DNA of 64,000 nucleotides from Streptomyces caniferus (GTDB lineage: Bacteria; Actinomycetota; Actinomycetes; Streptomycetales; Streptomycetaceae), in NCBI RefSeq assembly GCF_009811555.1, contig NZ_BLIN01000002.1, forward strand, positions 372,001-436,000, read 5' to 3'. The position numbers and the translations under genes are program-made. Under the pieces are notes generated by a model. The model saw only the letters and a list, made by a program, of their open reading frames with translations. It had not been told where the DNA came from and ran no database searches. Shown here in pieces: positions 31,863 to 39,476 of this stretch (the first letter of the stretch is position 1; each line of letters opens with the position of its first letter).

Positions 31863-32464
31863 CGCGCGGCCACCAGGGGGCGCAGCCGGGAGGCCCGGAT
31901 CCGGTCGACGGCGGGGGCCGCGCGGCGGGCGAGCGGGGTGAGCGCCCCCGCCACGAGGGAGCCGGCGGCCAGGCCGGCGGCGACGTCGTGCGGGTAGTGC
32001 GCGCCGACCCAGACGCGGGAGGCGGCCATCAGGAGCGCGGCCGGGACGGCGATCCGGCCCAGCCGCCGGTCGCACAGCAGCAGGGCGACCGCGGCCGCCG
32101 CGGCGATGGTGGCGTGGTTGCTGGGGAAGGACCAGTCACCGGGCCCGGGGCAGGCCTCGACGGTGACGGCATGGAGCGTCCGGCAGGGCCGCTGTTCGTC
32201 GAAGAAGGTCTTGACGAGGTCGTCGGCGAGGAAGGCGGTGACCACGACGACGGGGGCGGCCAGCGCCAGTGCCATGGTGCGGGAGGCGCCGTTCCGGGCC
32301 CGCCACCAGCCGAGCAGCATCAGGACGGCGAAGAGGGCGAGCCCGTAGTCGGTCCAGTAGGTGATGAGGGTGTTCAGGCCGTGCGGAACGTGCTGGGCGA
32401 GCGCGGTGATCCACAGGTACGGGCCGCCGTCGATCGAGGCTCCCCCGAAGGCGAGGTGGTGCAC
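31859..32464 (-). CDS. PAP2-family phosphatase
   Basis: A 201-residue lipid phosphate phosphatase. Its catalytic blocks are intact: KTFFDEQRP (K-x6-RP), DWSFPSNHATIAAAA (PSxH) and SRVWVGAHYPHDVAAG. It resembles BcrC-type undecaprenyl-diphosphate phosphatases in size and in the paired blocks. GTG at 32464 starts the gene. It is coupled to the next PAP2 gene by four bases and follows the disrupted dedA gene by 96 bases on the same strand, which suggests an operon for lipid-carrier recycling. Confidence 0.92.
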   Translation of the reverse strand: MHHLAFGGASIDGGPYLWITALAQHVPHGLNTLITYWTDYGLALFAVLMLLGWWRARNGASRTMALALAAPVVVVTAFLADDLVKTFFDEQRPCRTLHAVTVEACPGPGDWSFPSNHATIAAAAAVALLLCDRRLGRIAVPAALLMAASRVWVGAHYPHDVAAGLAAGSLVAGALTPLARRAAPAVDRIRASRLRPLVAAR

Positions 32465-32560
32465 GAGGGTCTCCTTGGCGGCTCGGGGTGCGGTGGGGTG
32501 GTGCGGAGGGGGCGGACGGCCGGGGGGCCGGGCGCCGGGGCGGCGTGGGGGCCGGGTGGT

Positions 32561-33285
32561 TCAGGCGCCGGGCGGCGGTGTGGGACCGGGCGTCCCTTCC
32601 GGGCGCCTGCGGGCACGGAGCAGTTCGACGGCGAGCGGGGCCGGCGACACCAGCACCACCAGGGCGACCAGCGGCAGCAGATAGCGGTCGACGTTCGGTA
32701 CGGACGCCCCCAGGGCGTATCCGGCGAGGGTCAGGCCGAGCGTCCAGAGCAGGCCGCCGGCGATCTGCCAGAGGGCGAAGGTGCGGGCGGGCACGCCCAG
32801 GGCGCCGGCCAGCGGGTTCAGCACGGTGCGCACGACGGGGACGAAGCGGGCGAGGACGATCGCCTTGGCGTGGCCGTAGCGGGCGAGGAACCCTCCCCCA
32901 GCCTCCGGCCGGGAGGTGCCCCCACGGCGCGGGCGGCGCCCTCGTGCAGCCGGCGGGCGCGGCTGCGGACCAGCAGGGCGCGGCCGCCGCGCCGGCCGAT
33001 CCAGTAGCCGGTCTGGGAGCCGGCGAGGGTACCGACGGCGGCGGCCGTGAGCACCTGCGGCAGCGCGAGGTGGACGGCGCCGGTGGTGCCCGGGGCGCAC
33101 AGCAGTCCGGCGGTGAACAGCAGCGAGTCGCCGGGCAGGAAGAAGCCGATCAGCAGCCCGGTCTCGGCGAACAGCACGACGGCGATGCCCAGGGCGCCGA
33201 ACGCGGCCAGCAGGGATCCGGCGTCGAGCACGTTCACGGCCTGGACCATCGCTGTCACCTGCGAAGATGCGGCGGCTGCAGACAT
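32561..33285 (-). pseudogene. DedA-family membrane protein, frameshifted
   Basis: The N-terminal half starts at ATG 33285 with GGGAGGGG upstream and shows DedA features, ETGLLIGFFLPGDSLLFTAGLL and SQTGYWIGRRGG, reading down to about 32925. The C-terminal half continues in a different frame from about 32900 with GFLARYGHAKAIVLARFVPVVRTVLNPLAGALG and later helices to 32561. The frame changes inside a palindromic GC mini-element at 32893-32924 that is not part of DedA. DedA proteins such as UptA move undecaprenyl phosphate across the membrane. A sequencing error in the GC run cannot be excluded. Confidence 0.8.
32893..32924. repeat. Palindromic GC mini-element, copy 3 (inside dedA)
   Basis: CTCCCCCAGCCTCCGGCC then GGGAGGTGCCCCCA. 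It has the same layout as the two copies in the gcv gaps. Here it lies inside the dedA reading frame, at the exact place where homology switches frame. Its length (about 32 bases) is not a multiple of three. Confidence 0.65.
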
Positions 33286-33341
33286 GTCGGCGGCCCCTCC
33301 CATAATGGGTTGCGGGCCTGCCCTCCGGCCGGCCCGACCGA

Positions 33342-33374
33342 CTACAGTCACGTAGACGGTCTACGTGACTGTAG
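33342..33374. promoter_or_regulatory. Perfect palindromic operator for the BlaI-type repressor
   Basis: CTACAGTCACGTAGAC (33342-33357) is followed by one G and then GTCTACGTGACTGTAG (33359-33374), a perfect 16+16 inverted repeat. TACA and TGTA ends are those of BlaI/MecI operators. It lies between the divergent dedA and blaI-type genes, 57 bases before dedA and 26 before the repressor gene, so it can control both. Confidence 0.88.
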
Positions 33375-33399
33375 ACGACGAAGTGGTGAAGGGCGTTCC

Positions 33400-33828
33400 A
33401 TGTCGGAGACATCACCCGTGCAGCGGCGCCCGGCCGGTGAGCTGGAGGCGAGCGTGCTCGCGGCGCTCTGGGCGGCCGAGGGGCCGCTGAGCCCCGCCGA
33501 GGTACAGGGCGCGCTGGGCGGCCGGCTCGCGCGGACCACCGTCACCACGATCCTCACCCGGCTGCACGACAAGGGTGCGGTCTCCCGCTCCCGGGCCGGC
33601 CGCGGTTTCGTGTACTCCCCCATACAGGACTCCGCGGGGCTGACCGCCCGGCGGATGCGGAGCGAACTCGACAAGCAGGACGACCGCGGCACCGCGCTCG
33701 CCCGCTTCGTCTCCCAGCTGACCAGCGAGGACGAACAGCTGCTGCGGTCCCTGCTGGAGGGCGCGGACGGCGCCCCCGAGGGTCCGGGAGCCGGCCCGCA
33801 GGACGACCCCGGAACCGCCCAGCCATGA
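33400..33828 (+). CDS. BlaI/MecI/CopY-family transcriptional repressor
   Basis: A 142-residue winged-helix regulator. GELEASVLAALWAAEGPLSPAEVQGALGGRLARTTVTTILTRLHDKGAVSRSRAGRGFVYSP is the DNA-binding domain, and the C-terminal helices FVSQLTSEDEQLLRSLLEG form the dimer. In related systems an M56 sensor protease cuts the repressor. The next gene overlaps it (ATGA) and is an M56 protease. The stop of this gene and the adjacent start share four bases. The C-terminal 20 residues are Pro/Gly-rich. Confidence 0.94.
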   Translation: MSETSPVQRRPAGELEASVLAALWAAEGPLSPAEVQGALGGRLARTTVTTILTRLHDKGAVSRSRAGRGFVYSPIQDSAGLTARRMRSELDKQDDRGTALARFVSQLTSEDEQLLRSLLEGADGAPEGPGAGPQDDPGTAQP

Positions 33829-34766
33829 TCTTCGCCGTCTGGATCCCCCTCCTGATGCCGCTGCTCGCGGTGCCGGCCGCCCGCCGCCTGGCGGAGTCGC
33901 TGCCGCCGCGCGCCGCAGCCTGGCTGCTGACCGGCTGCGCGGTCGCGCTCGCCGGCTGTACGACCGCGGCGCTCGGTCTGCTGCTGACCGCCGGGGCGCT
34001 CCGGCTGCCTCCGGTCGCCGCCCTGGGCCACCTCTCCCTGCCGCTGCTGGGCGACGATCCGGCGCTGTCGGTCCCCGCGGCCGGTGTCGCCGCCGGTCTG
34101 CTCACCGCCTGCGCGCTCGCCGCCGCCCACCGCGCCCGACGCCACCACGTCGAGCTGCGCACCGCCCGGCTCGCCACGGGCTCCCACCCCGCCACCGGCG
34201 ACCTGTGCGTCCTGCCGGACTCCGCGCCCGACGCCTACGCCCTGCCGGGCCGGCCGGGCCGAGTGGTGGTCACGGCCGGAATGCTGCGGGCCCTGCCCCC
34301 GGACGAGCGGGAGGCGCTGTTCGCCCATGAGCGGGCCCATCTCGCGGGCCGGCACCATCTCTTCCTGCTCACGGTCGCGCTCGCCGCGGTCTGCCACCCG
34401 CTGCTCCGGTCCCTGCGCGCACCCCTGGCCTACGCCCTGGAGCGCTGGGCCGACGAATCCGCCGCGTCCCGGGTGGGCGACCGCCGCGTCACGGCCCGCG
34501 CCATCGGCCGCGCCGCGCTGGCCGCCCGCCCCGCCGCGGCCTCGCCCCGCCCCCGCACCGTCCTCGCCGCGACAACCGGCCCGGTACCCCGCCGCGTCGC
34601 CGCCCTGCTGGCCCCCGAACCCGCCCCGGCCCCTCCCCTGCGCACCGCCGCCCTCGCCCGCCGCCTGATCGCCACGGCCCTGCTCGCCTGCGTCACCTTC
34701 TCCGCGGCCGCCGCGTTGGATGCGGCGGCCGATCTGCACGAGATGGTGGAGGTTGCGCAAGGGTAG
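33825..34766 (+). CDS. M56-family (BlaR1-like) membrane metallopeptidase
   Basis: A 313-residue membrane protein. Several hydrophobic helices occupy residues 1-100. The zinc motif is HERAHLAGRHH, with a further acidic ligand in YALERWADESAA. It has no penicillin-binding sensor domain, so it is the short actinobacterial M56 type that may sense membrane-linked signals directly. It is coupled to the BlaI-type repressor. The gene ends with GGG TAG, and the stop codon is itself part of the large inverted intergenic element. Confidence 0.9.
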   Translation: MIFAVWIPLLMPLLAVPAARRLAESLPPRAAAWLLTGCAVALAGCTTAALGLLLTAGALRLPPVAALGHLSLPLLGDDPALSVPAAGVAAGLLTACALAAAHRARRHHVELRTARLATGSHPATGDLCVLPDSAPDAYALPGRPGRVVVTAGMLRALPPDEREALFAHERAHLAGRHHLFLLTVALAAVCHPLLRSLRAPLAYALERWADESAASRVGDRRVTARAIGRAALAARPAAASPRPRTVLAATTGPVPRRVAALLAPEPAPAPPLRTAALARRLIATALLACVTFSAAAALDAAADLHEMVEVAQG

Positions 34767-34901
34767 GGGTTTCCCACGTTTTTGGCTTTCCCGCCGTGGT
34801 TGTTACTCGCCGTTTATCGCCCGCTGCGCGGTGCGCGCGCCGTTGCGCCTGCGGCGGGCGGGGTCCGCTGCGCGGGGCTGTGGGTGCGGTGACGGACCTC
34901 C

Positions 34902-34950
34902 GGGGCAGGGGTGTGGGACTGCTTCGCTTTACGTCCCACACCCCTGCCCC
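34902..34950. terminator. Left hairpin of the inverted element (18 bp stem)
   Basis: GGGGCAGGGGTGTGGGAC (34902-34919) pairs perfectly with GTCCCACACCCCTGCCCC (34933-34950). The loop is TGCTTCGCTTTAC. It is about 135 bases after the M56 stop and could end transcription from that side. Confidence 0.75.
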
Positions 34951-35106
34951 TCCGGCCCGTCCCCTCCCGTGGGGGAATGAAGTGACGGTGAGTGGGGGCG
35001 GGCCACCCATCACCGCTTCTCTGCAGCCCACGAGCCGCACCGGACCCGTCACGATGACCCCCACCTGCCCTTTCCCCCTCCCACCCACGGGAGGGGACGG
35101 GTCGGA

Positions 35107-35159
35107 GCGGGTGGGGGTGTCCGGACGTAAAGCGAAGCAGTCCGGACACCCCCACCCGC
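35107..35159. terminator. Right hairpin of the inverted element (20 bp stem)
   Basis: GCGGGTGGGGGTGTCCGGAC (35107-35126) pairs perfectly with its complement (35140-35159). The loop GTAAAGCGAAGCA is the reverse complement of the left hairpin's loop. The stem sequence differs from the left one but pairing is kept. It is on the histidine kinase side. Confidence 0.75.
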
Positions 35160-35358
35160 GCAGGCCCGTCACCGCACCCCGACAGCCCCGCGCAGCGGCC
35201 CCGCCCGCCGCAGGCGCAACGACGACAAACCCCCCACGTCGAGACCGGCAAAGCGCAGCGGACGGGCCCGCCGCAGGCGCAACGACGAGCGCACCGCGTT
35301 AGCGGGCGACACACGGCGAGCAACAACCACGGCGGCAAAGACAAAAACGTGGGAAGCC

Positions 35359-36867
35359 CTACCCACGGCTCCCCGTGCCCACCGTGAAGCCCAGCGTCGC
35401 GCCGCCGCCGGGGCGCCGGGTGGCGAAGGCGTGGCCGCCGTGGGCGGTGGCGATTTCGCGGACGATGGCGAGGCCGAGGCCGGAGCCGGGCAGGCCACGG
35501 GCGGCCGCCGCCCGGTAGAAGCGGTCGAAGACCCGGGTGAGGTCGGCGTCCGCGATACCGGGGCCGCGGTCGAGGACCTCGATGCGGGCCCCGGTGACGA
35601 CGACCTCGATCGGCTCCGTGCCGCCCGCGTCGAATTTGGCGGCGTTCTCCAGCAGATTGGTGAGCGCACGGTGCAGGGCCGCGGACCGGCCCTCGACCAC
35701 CGCCGGGCGGAGGGTCCGTACGGTGATCTCCCGGCCGGTGCGGCGCCGGGCCGAGGCGGCCGCCTTCTCCGCGACCTCGGCGAGGTGCACCTCCGAGAGC
35801 GGGTCGTCGTCGCGCTGTCCGGCCGCCAGATCCACCAGTTCGTTGACCAGATCGCTGAGTTCACGGGCCTCGCCCGCCAGATCGGCCAGCAGCTCGTCGC
35901 GGGCGTCCGGCGGCAGTTCGTCGAACCGCTTCAGCAGCGAGATGTTCGTACGCAGCGAGGTCAGCGGGGTGCGCAGCTCATGGCCGGCGTCCTGGACGAG
36001 GCGCTGCTGGTCCTGGACGGCGCTGGCCAGCCGGCCGAGCATGTCGTCGAAGGCCCGCCCGAGCCGGGCGACCTCGTCCCGGCCCGCCACCGGGACCGGG
36101 ACGTCCAGCCGTCCGTGCTCCGCCACGTTCTCGGCGACCGAGGTCAGCCGCACCAGGCGGCCGGTGATCCGGCGCGCCAGCCACCAGCCGCCCGCACCGG
36201 ACAGCGCGATGACCGCGGCGGCCAGCAGGGCGGTGCGCTGCTGCAGGGCGGAGAGCAGATCCTCGGTCTCGCTGAACTTCTGCGCGACCTGCACGGCGCC
36301 CCGGCCGCCGCCGAGCGCCACGGTCGCGACGTGGTACTCCTCGTCGCCGATCTCCGCCTCCCGCTCCGCGTACCGGCCGGCGTCCCGCTCGCCGGCGATC
36401 CGGCGTTCCCCGGCACCGGCCGGGAGGGCCGGGCGCCCCGGCTCCACGATCCGGCCGCCGGCGCCCAGGATCTGCACATCGGTACGGGTGGGCCGGGTGA
36501 GGTCGTCGCGCGGTCCGTCGTGGTCGGGGTCGGGGGTCGTGTAGTCGGCGGGCAGGAACGGCTTCTCCTGGACCTGGGTGCGCAGATCCCGTACGACCTG
36601 CGAGAACACCGACCGCTCGTCGACCCGTACCAGCCGGGCCGCCGCGTCGTAGCTGAGGAACCCGACCAGGACGGTCACCGCGGCCGCCCCCGTGGCGAAC
36701 GCGACCGCGAAGGCGGTGCGCAGACTGGCGGGCCTCCGGGTGCGCAGCCAGCGCGTGCGCAGCCAGGCGGCCGGCCCGCCGCCGCGCCAGGAGCCCGCCC
36801 AGGTCCGCAGCCGGGCCCGCAGCCGGCGGCCGGGCCCGGTCCCGGACCGGTCGGGGGGCCTGGGCAT
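35359..36867 (-). CDS. HAMP-containing sensor histidine kinase
   Basis: A 502-residue kinase. A basic N-terminus leads to a first membrane helix (about residues 50-70), an extracytoplasmic sensor of about 140 residues, a second helix and a HAMP region (RLVRLTSVAENVAEHGRLD). The H-box is DAGHELRTPLTSLRTN, the N-box NLLENAAKF, G1 DRGPGI and G2 GSGLGLAIV. The layout resembles MprB. Its signal is unknown. It follows the response regulator by one base gap on the same strand and its stop TAG belongs to the large inverted element. Confidence 0.93.
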   Translation of the reverse strand: MPRPPDRSGTGPGRRLRARLRTWAGSWRGGGPAAWLRTRWLRTRRPASLRTAFAVAFATGAAAVTVLVGFLSYDAAARLVRVDERSVFSQVVRDLRTQVQEKPFLPADYTTPDPDHDGPRDDLTRPTRTDVQILGAGGRIVEPGRPALPAGAGERRIAGERDAGRYAEREAEIGDEEYHVATVALGGGRGAVQVAQKFSETEDLLSALQQRTALLAAAVIALSGAGGWWLARRITGRLVRLTSVAENVAEHGRLDVPVPVAGRDEVARLGRAFDDMLGRLASAVQDQQRLVQDAGHELRTPLTSLRTNISLLKRFDELPPDARDELLADLAGEARELSDLVNELVDLAAGQRDDDPLSEVHLAEVAEKAAASARRRTGREITVRTLRPAVVEGRSAALHRALTNLLENAAKFDAGGTEPIEVVVTGARIEVLDRGPGIADADLTRVFDRFYRAAAARGLPGSGLGLAIVREIATAHGGHAFATRRPGGGATLGFTVGTGSRG

Positions 36868-36868
36868 C

Positions 36869-37645
36869 TCAGTCCTCCCGCAGCACGTAACCGACGCCGC
36901 GCACCGTGTGGATCAGCGGGCGGCAGCCCGGGACATCGACCTTGCGCCGCAGGTAGCCCACGTACACCGCGAGGTTCTTCGAACCCGGACCGAAGTCGTA
37001 GCCCCAGATCCGGTCGTAGATCGTCGAATGGTCCAGGACGATCCCGGCGTTGCGGGCCAGCAGCTCCAGCAGCTCGAACTCGGTCCGGGTCAGCTCCAGC
37101 TCCCGCTCCCCGCGCCAGGCGCGGCGCGAGGGCCCGTCGATCCGCAGGTCCGCCGCCTCCACGACGCCGCTGTCCGCGATCCGGGCGTCGTACGCCTCCT
37201 CGGCCCCCTCGGCTCCCCCGGCCTCGTCCGTCGCACCGGGACCGGCGCCCGTACCGCCCTCGTCGGTCGCCGCCCCCGCCGTCGTCCGTCGCAGCAGTGC
37301 CCGCAGCCGGGCGAAGACCTCCTCGACCTCGAACGGCTTGACCACGTAGTCGTCCGCACCGGCATCCAGGCCGGCGATCCGGTCCGCGGTCTCGACCCGG
37401 GCGGTGAGCATCAGGATCGGGGTGCGGTCCTGCTCGGCCCGCAGCACCTGGCACACCTGCAGCCCGTCGATCCCCGGCATCATCACGTCCAGCAGGATCA
37501 CGTCGGGCCGCTCGCGGTGCGCGGCGGCGAGCGCCTGGATGCCGTCCGCGACGGCGGTGACCTCGTACCCCTCCAGGGTCAGGGCACGCTCCAGCGCGGT
37601 GCGGATGGGACGGTCGTCCTCGGCGAGCAGTACGGAATGGGTCAC
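36869..37645 (-). CDS. OmpR/PhoB-family response regulator
   Basis: A 258-residue regulator. The receiver domain (1-120) has D53 in LLDVMMPG as phosphoacceptor, T in LMLTAR and K in VVKPFE. A Gly/Ala/Glu-rich linker of about 50 residues follows, much longer than usual for the family. The winged-helix domain ends LIHTVRGVGYVLRED. It is first in an operon with the histidine kinase. Repeats upstream at 37705-37752 fit autoregulation. Confidence 0.95.
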   Translation of the reverse strand: MTHSVLLAEDDRPIRTALERALTLEGYEVTAVADGIQALAAAHRERPDVILLDVMMPGIDGLQVCQVLRAEQDRTPILMLTARVETADRIAGLDAGADDYVVKPFEVEEVFARLRALLRRTTAGAATDEGGTGAGPGATDEAGGAEGAEEAYDARIADSGVVEAADLRIDGPSRRAWRGERELELTRTEFELLELLARNAGIVLDHSTIYDRIWGYDFGPGSKNLAVYVGYLRRKVDVPGCRPLIHTVRGVGYVLRED

Positions 37646-37704
37646 CCGGCAAGTCTGCCAAGGGCCCGGAGGTGCGGCGGCGGGCGGCCGGTCCGGCGCC
37701 GGGT

Positions 37705-37752
37705 TTCTTACCGGGATCTCACCCGCTGTTCTTACCGGGCTCTCACCCTCGC
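37705..37752 (-). promoter_or_regulatory. Direct-repeat array upstream of the response regulator
   Basis: Two 24-base direct repeats (37705-37728 and 37729-37752). On the minus strand each reads GGGTGAGA then four bases and GGTAAGAA, so there are four GGTRAGA half-sites spaced about 11-13 bases. Two further GGTAAG-like half-sites lie at about 37762-37776. The array is 60-107 bases upstream of the regulator start. This is the usual form of OmpR-family binding arrays. Confidence 0.65.
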
Positions 37753-37880
37753 CACGCCATCGGCTTACCCCTTACCGCCACGGTGGCCCGGTGCCGGACG
37801 GGCCGGTCGTGGCGACCGGCCGCGAGCGTACCGGCCGGTCGGACCGACTCGGCACATCTCGGGGAAGAGCACGACACCGT

Positions 37881-39101
37881 ATGAAGATCACCCTCCTGCT
37901 GCACAACGCCTACGCCATCGGCGGCACCGTCCGCACCACCTTCAACCTCGCGGCCGCGCTCGCCGACCGGCACGATGTCGAGATCGTCTCGATGCTGCGG
38001 CACCGCGAGGTCCCGCGCTTCACCGTGGACCCCCGGGTGCGGTTGGTGCCGCTGGTGGACACCCGCGTCGGCAGCGAGGACATGGCCGATCCGCTGTTCG
38101 GTGAGCCCGCGCAGGACTTCCCGCTCGCCGAGAAGCGGCACCACCAGTACAGCCGGCTGGTCGACGTCCGGGCCGCGGAGTTCCTGCGCACCAGCGACGC
38201 GGACGTGCTGATCGGCACCCGGCCCGGCATCAATGTCTACCTGGCCCGGTTCGGCCCCCGCCGGGCCCTGCGGATCGCCCAGGAGCACCTCCGCCACGAC
38301 GCCCACAGCAAGCGGCTGCGGGCCGAACTCGCCCGCCATTACCGGACGCTGGACGCCCTGGTCACCACCACCGACGCGGATGCCGCTGTCTACGGCGCGC
38401 GGATGCCGCTGCCCGGCGTGCGGGTCCTGGCCGTGCCCAACATCGTGCCCGCACCGGCCGGGCCGCCGTCCGAGGGCACCGCGAAGGTGATCGCGGCGGC
38501 CGGCCGGCTGGTCCGCGGCAAGCGCTTCGACCTGCTGATCGAGGCGTTCTCCGCGGTCTCGGCCAAGCACCCCGACTGGCGGCTGCGGATACACGGCGGC
38601 GGCACCGAGCGCGCCCGGCTCCAGGAGCTGATCGACGGGCTCGGGCTGGGCGAGCGGGCGGAGCTGACCGGGCCGCGCTCCCCGATAGAGGCGGAGTTCG
38701 CCAAGGCGTCGATCGTCGCCTCGGCCTCGGACGCGGAGTCCTTCGGCATGACCCTGGTCGAGGCGATGCGCTGCGGTGTTCCCGTCGTCAGCACCGATTG
38801 CCCGCTGGGCCCGGCCGAGATCATTCATGACGGTACGGACGGCCTGCTGGTGCCGCGCGGCGACGGCCGGGCGCTGTCCGGCGCTCTCCTCCGGCTCATC
38901 GAGGACCCGCAGCTGCGCCACACGATGGCCGAGGCCGCGCTGGAGAGCTCGCACCGCTACGACCCGGAACCGATCGCCGAGCGCTACGCACTCCTCTTCC
39001 AGGAGCTCCGGTCGACGCGCGGCCGCCGTGCCCGGCAGCGCACCCTCGGCCGTGCCCGGGCCCGCGCCCGGCGGCTGGTGCGACGGGCCCTGCGGCGCTG
39101 A
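37881..39101 (+). CDS. Glycosyltransferase family 4
   Basis: A 406-residue GT-B enzyme. The N-terminal half begins KITLLLHNAYAIGGTVRTTFNLAAALA, and the C-terminal half has IAAAGRLVRGKRFDLLIEAFSAV and AESFGMTLVEAMRCGVPVVSTDCPLGPAEII, the sugar-nucleotide site with the EX7E-type glutamates. The C-terminal 30 residues are Arg-rich and may bind membrane phospholipids. It could act in cell-surface glycan synthesis. It is divergent from the two-component operon, so the repeat array lies between them. Confidence 0.88.
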   Translation: MKITLLLHNAYAIGGTVRTTFNLAAALADRHDVEIVSMLRHREVPRFTVDPRVRLVPLVDTRVGSEDMADPLFGEPAQDFPLAEKRHHQYSRLVDVRAAEFLRTSDADVLIGTRPGINVYLARFGPRRALRIAQEHLRHDAHSKRLRAELARHYRTLDALVTTTDADAAVYGARMPLPGVRVLAVPNIVPAPAGPPSEGTAKVIAAAGRLVRGKRFDLLIEAFSAVSAKHPDWRLRIHGGGTERARLQELIDGLGLGERAELTGPRSPIEAEFAKASIVASASDAESFGMTLVEAMRCGVPVVSTDCPLGPAEIIHDGTDGLLVPRGDGRALSGALLRLIEDPQLRHTMAEAALESSHRYDPEPIAERYALLFQELRSTRGRRARQRTLGRARARARRLVRRALRR

Positions 39102-39118
39102 AGCGGCCGCCCACGGAC

Positions 39119-39154
39119 GGCGGGGCCGGTCCGGTCGGCGAAACCGGCCCCGCC
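39119..39154 (+). terminator. Hairpin terminator after the glycosyltransferase gene
   Basis: GGCGGGGCCGGT (39119-39130) pairs perfectly with ACCGGCCCCGCC (39143-39154), 17 bases after the gene's stop. No U-tract follows. Confidence 0.7.
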
Positions 39155-39476
39155 TCAACTTGACCGCGGCACAAGGAACTTCCCGTCCACGATCTGGCGT
39201 CCCCGGTAGCAAACATGCTGAACTGCTGGAACGAGACTGCTTCGCACGCAGGAACGCCGGCTCGCGGAAATCCCGATCATCGAAATTCGATCACCAAAAT
39301 CCGGTCACCGGAACGGATCACCGAAACCGGTCGCCGGAACGCAGGAACACACCGACCAGCACCCGATCAGGCAAGCCCCCAGGAACACAGGAAACGCCCG
39401 GCACCGCTGCAACGCAGTTGACACTTCGCGCAGTTGACGCTTCGAATCCGCAGGTCCGATCGGCAGGAGGCCGTTC
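39155..39476. repeat. Gap before GH25 gene with degenerate 13-14-bp tandem repeats
   Basis: Five head-to-tail units of the form CGGTCACCGGAAC lie at 39274-39340 (CGATCATCGAAATT, CGATCACCAAAATC, CGGTCACCGGAAC, GGATCACCGAAAC, CGGTCGCCGGAAC). They have a lower GC content than their surroundings. The units are about 135-200 bases upstream of the GH25 start. No gene is seen in the gap. Confidence 0.6.

Larger units (their letters stand above)
34761..35366. repeat. Large inverted intergenic element with two compensating hairpins
   Basis: Two copies of one sequence run head to head. From the left, GGGTAGGGGTTTCCCACGTT, GCCGCCGTGG-like sequence and GTTGCGCCTGCGGCGGGC (34842-34859) occur. Reading the other strand from the right gives GGGTAGGGCTTCCCACGTTT, GCCGCCGTGGTTGTTGCTCG and the same GTTGCGCCTGCGGCGGGC motif twice (35266-35283 and 35203-35220). 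Each half then has a strong hairpin. The stop codon TAG of each flanking convergent gene is inside the outermost GGGTAGGG. Similar GC-rich sequences recur in Streptomyces intergenic DNA, by my recollection. Confidence 0.85.
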
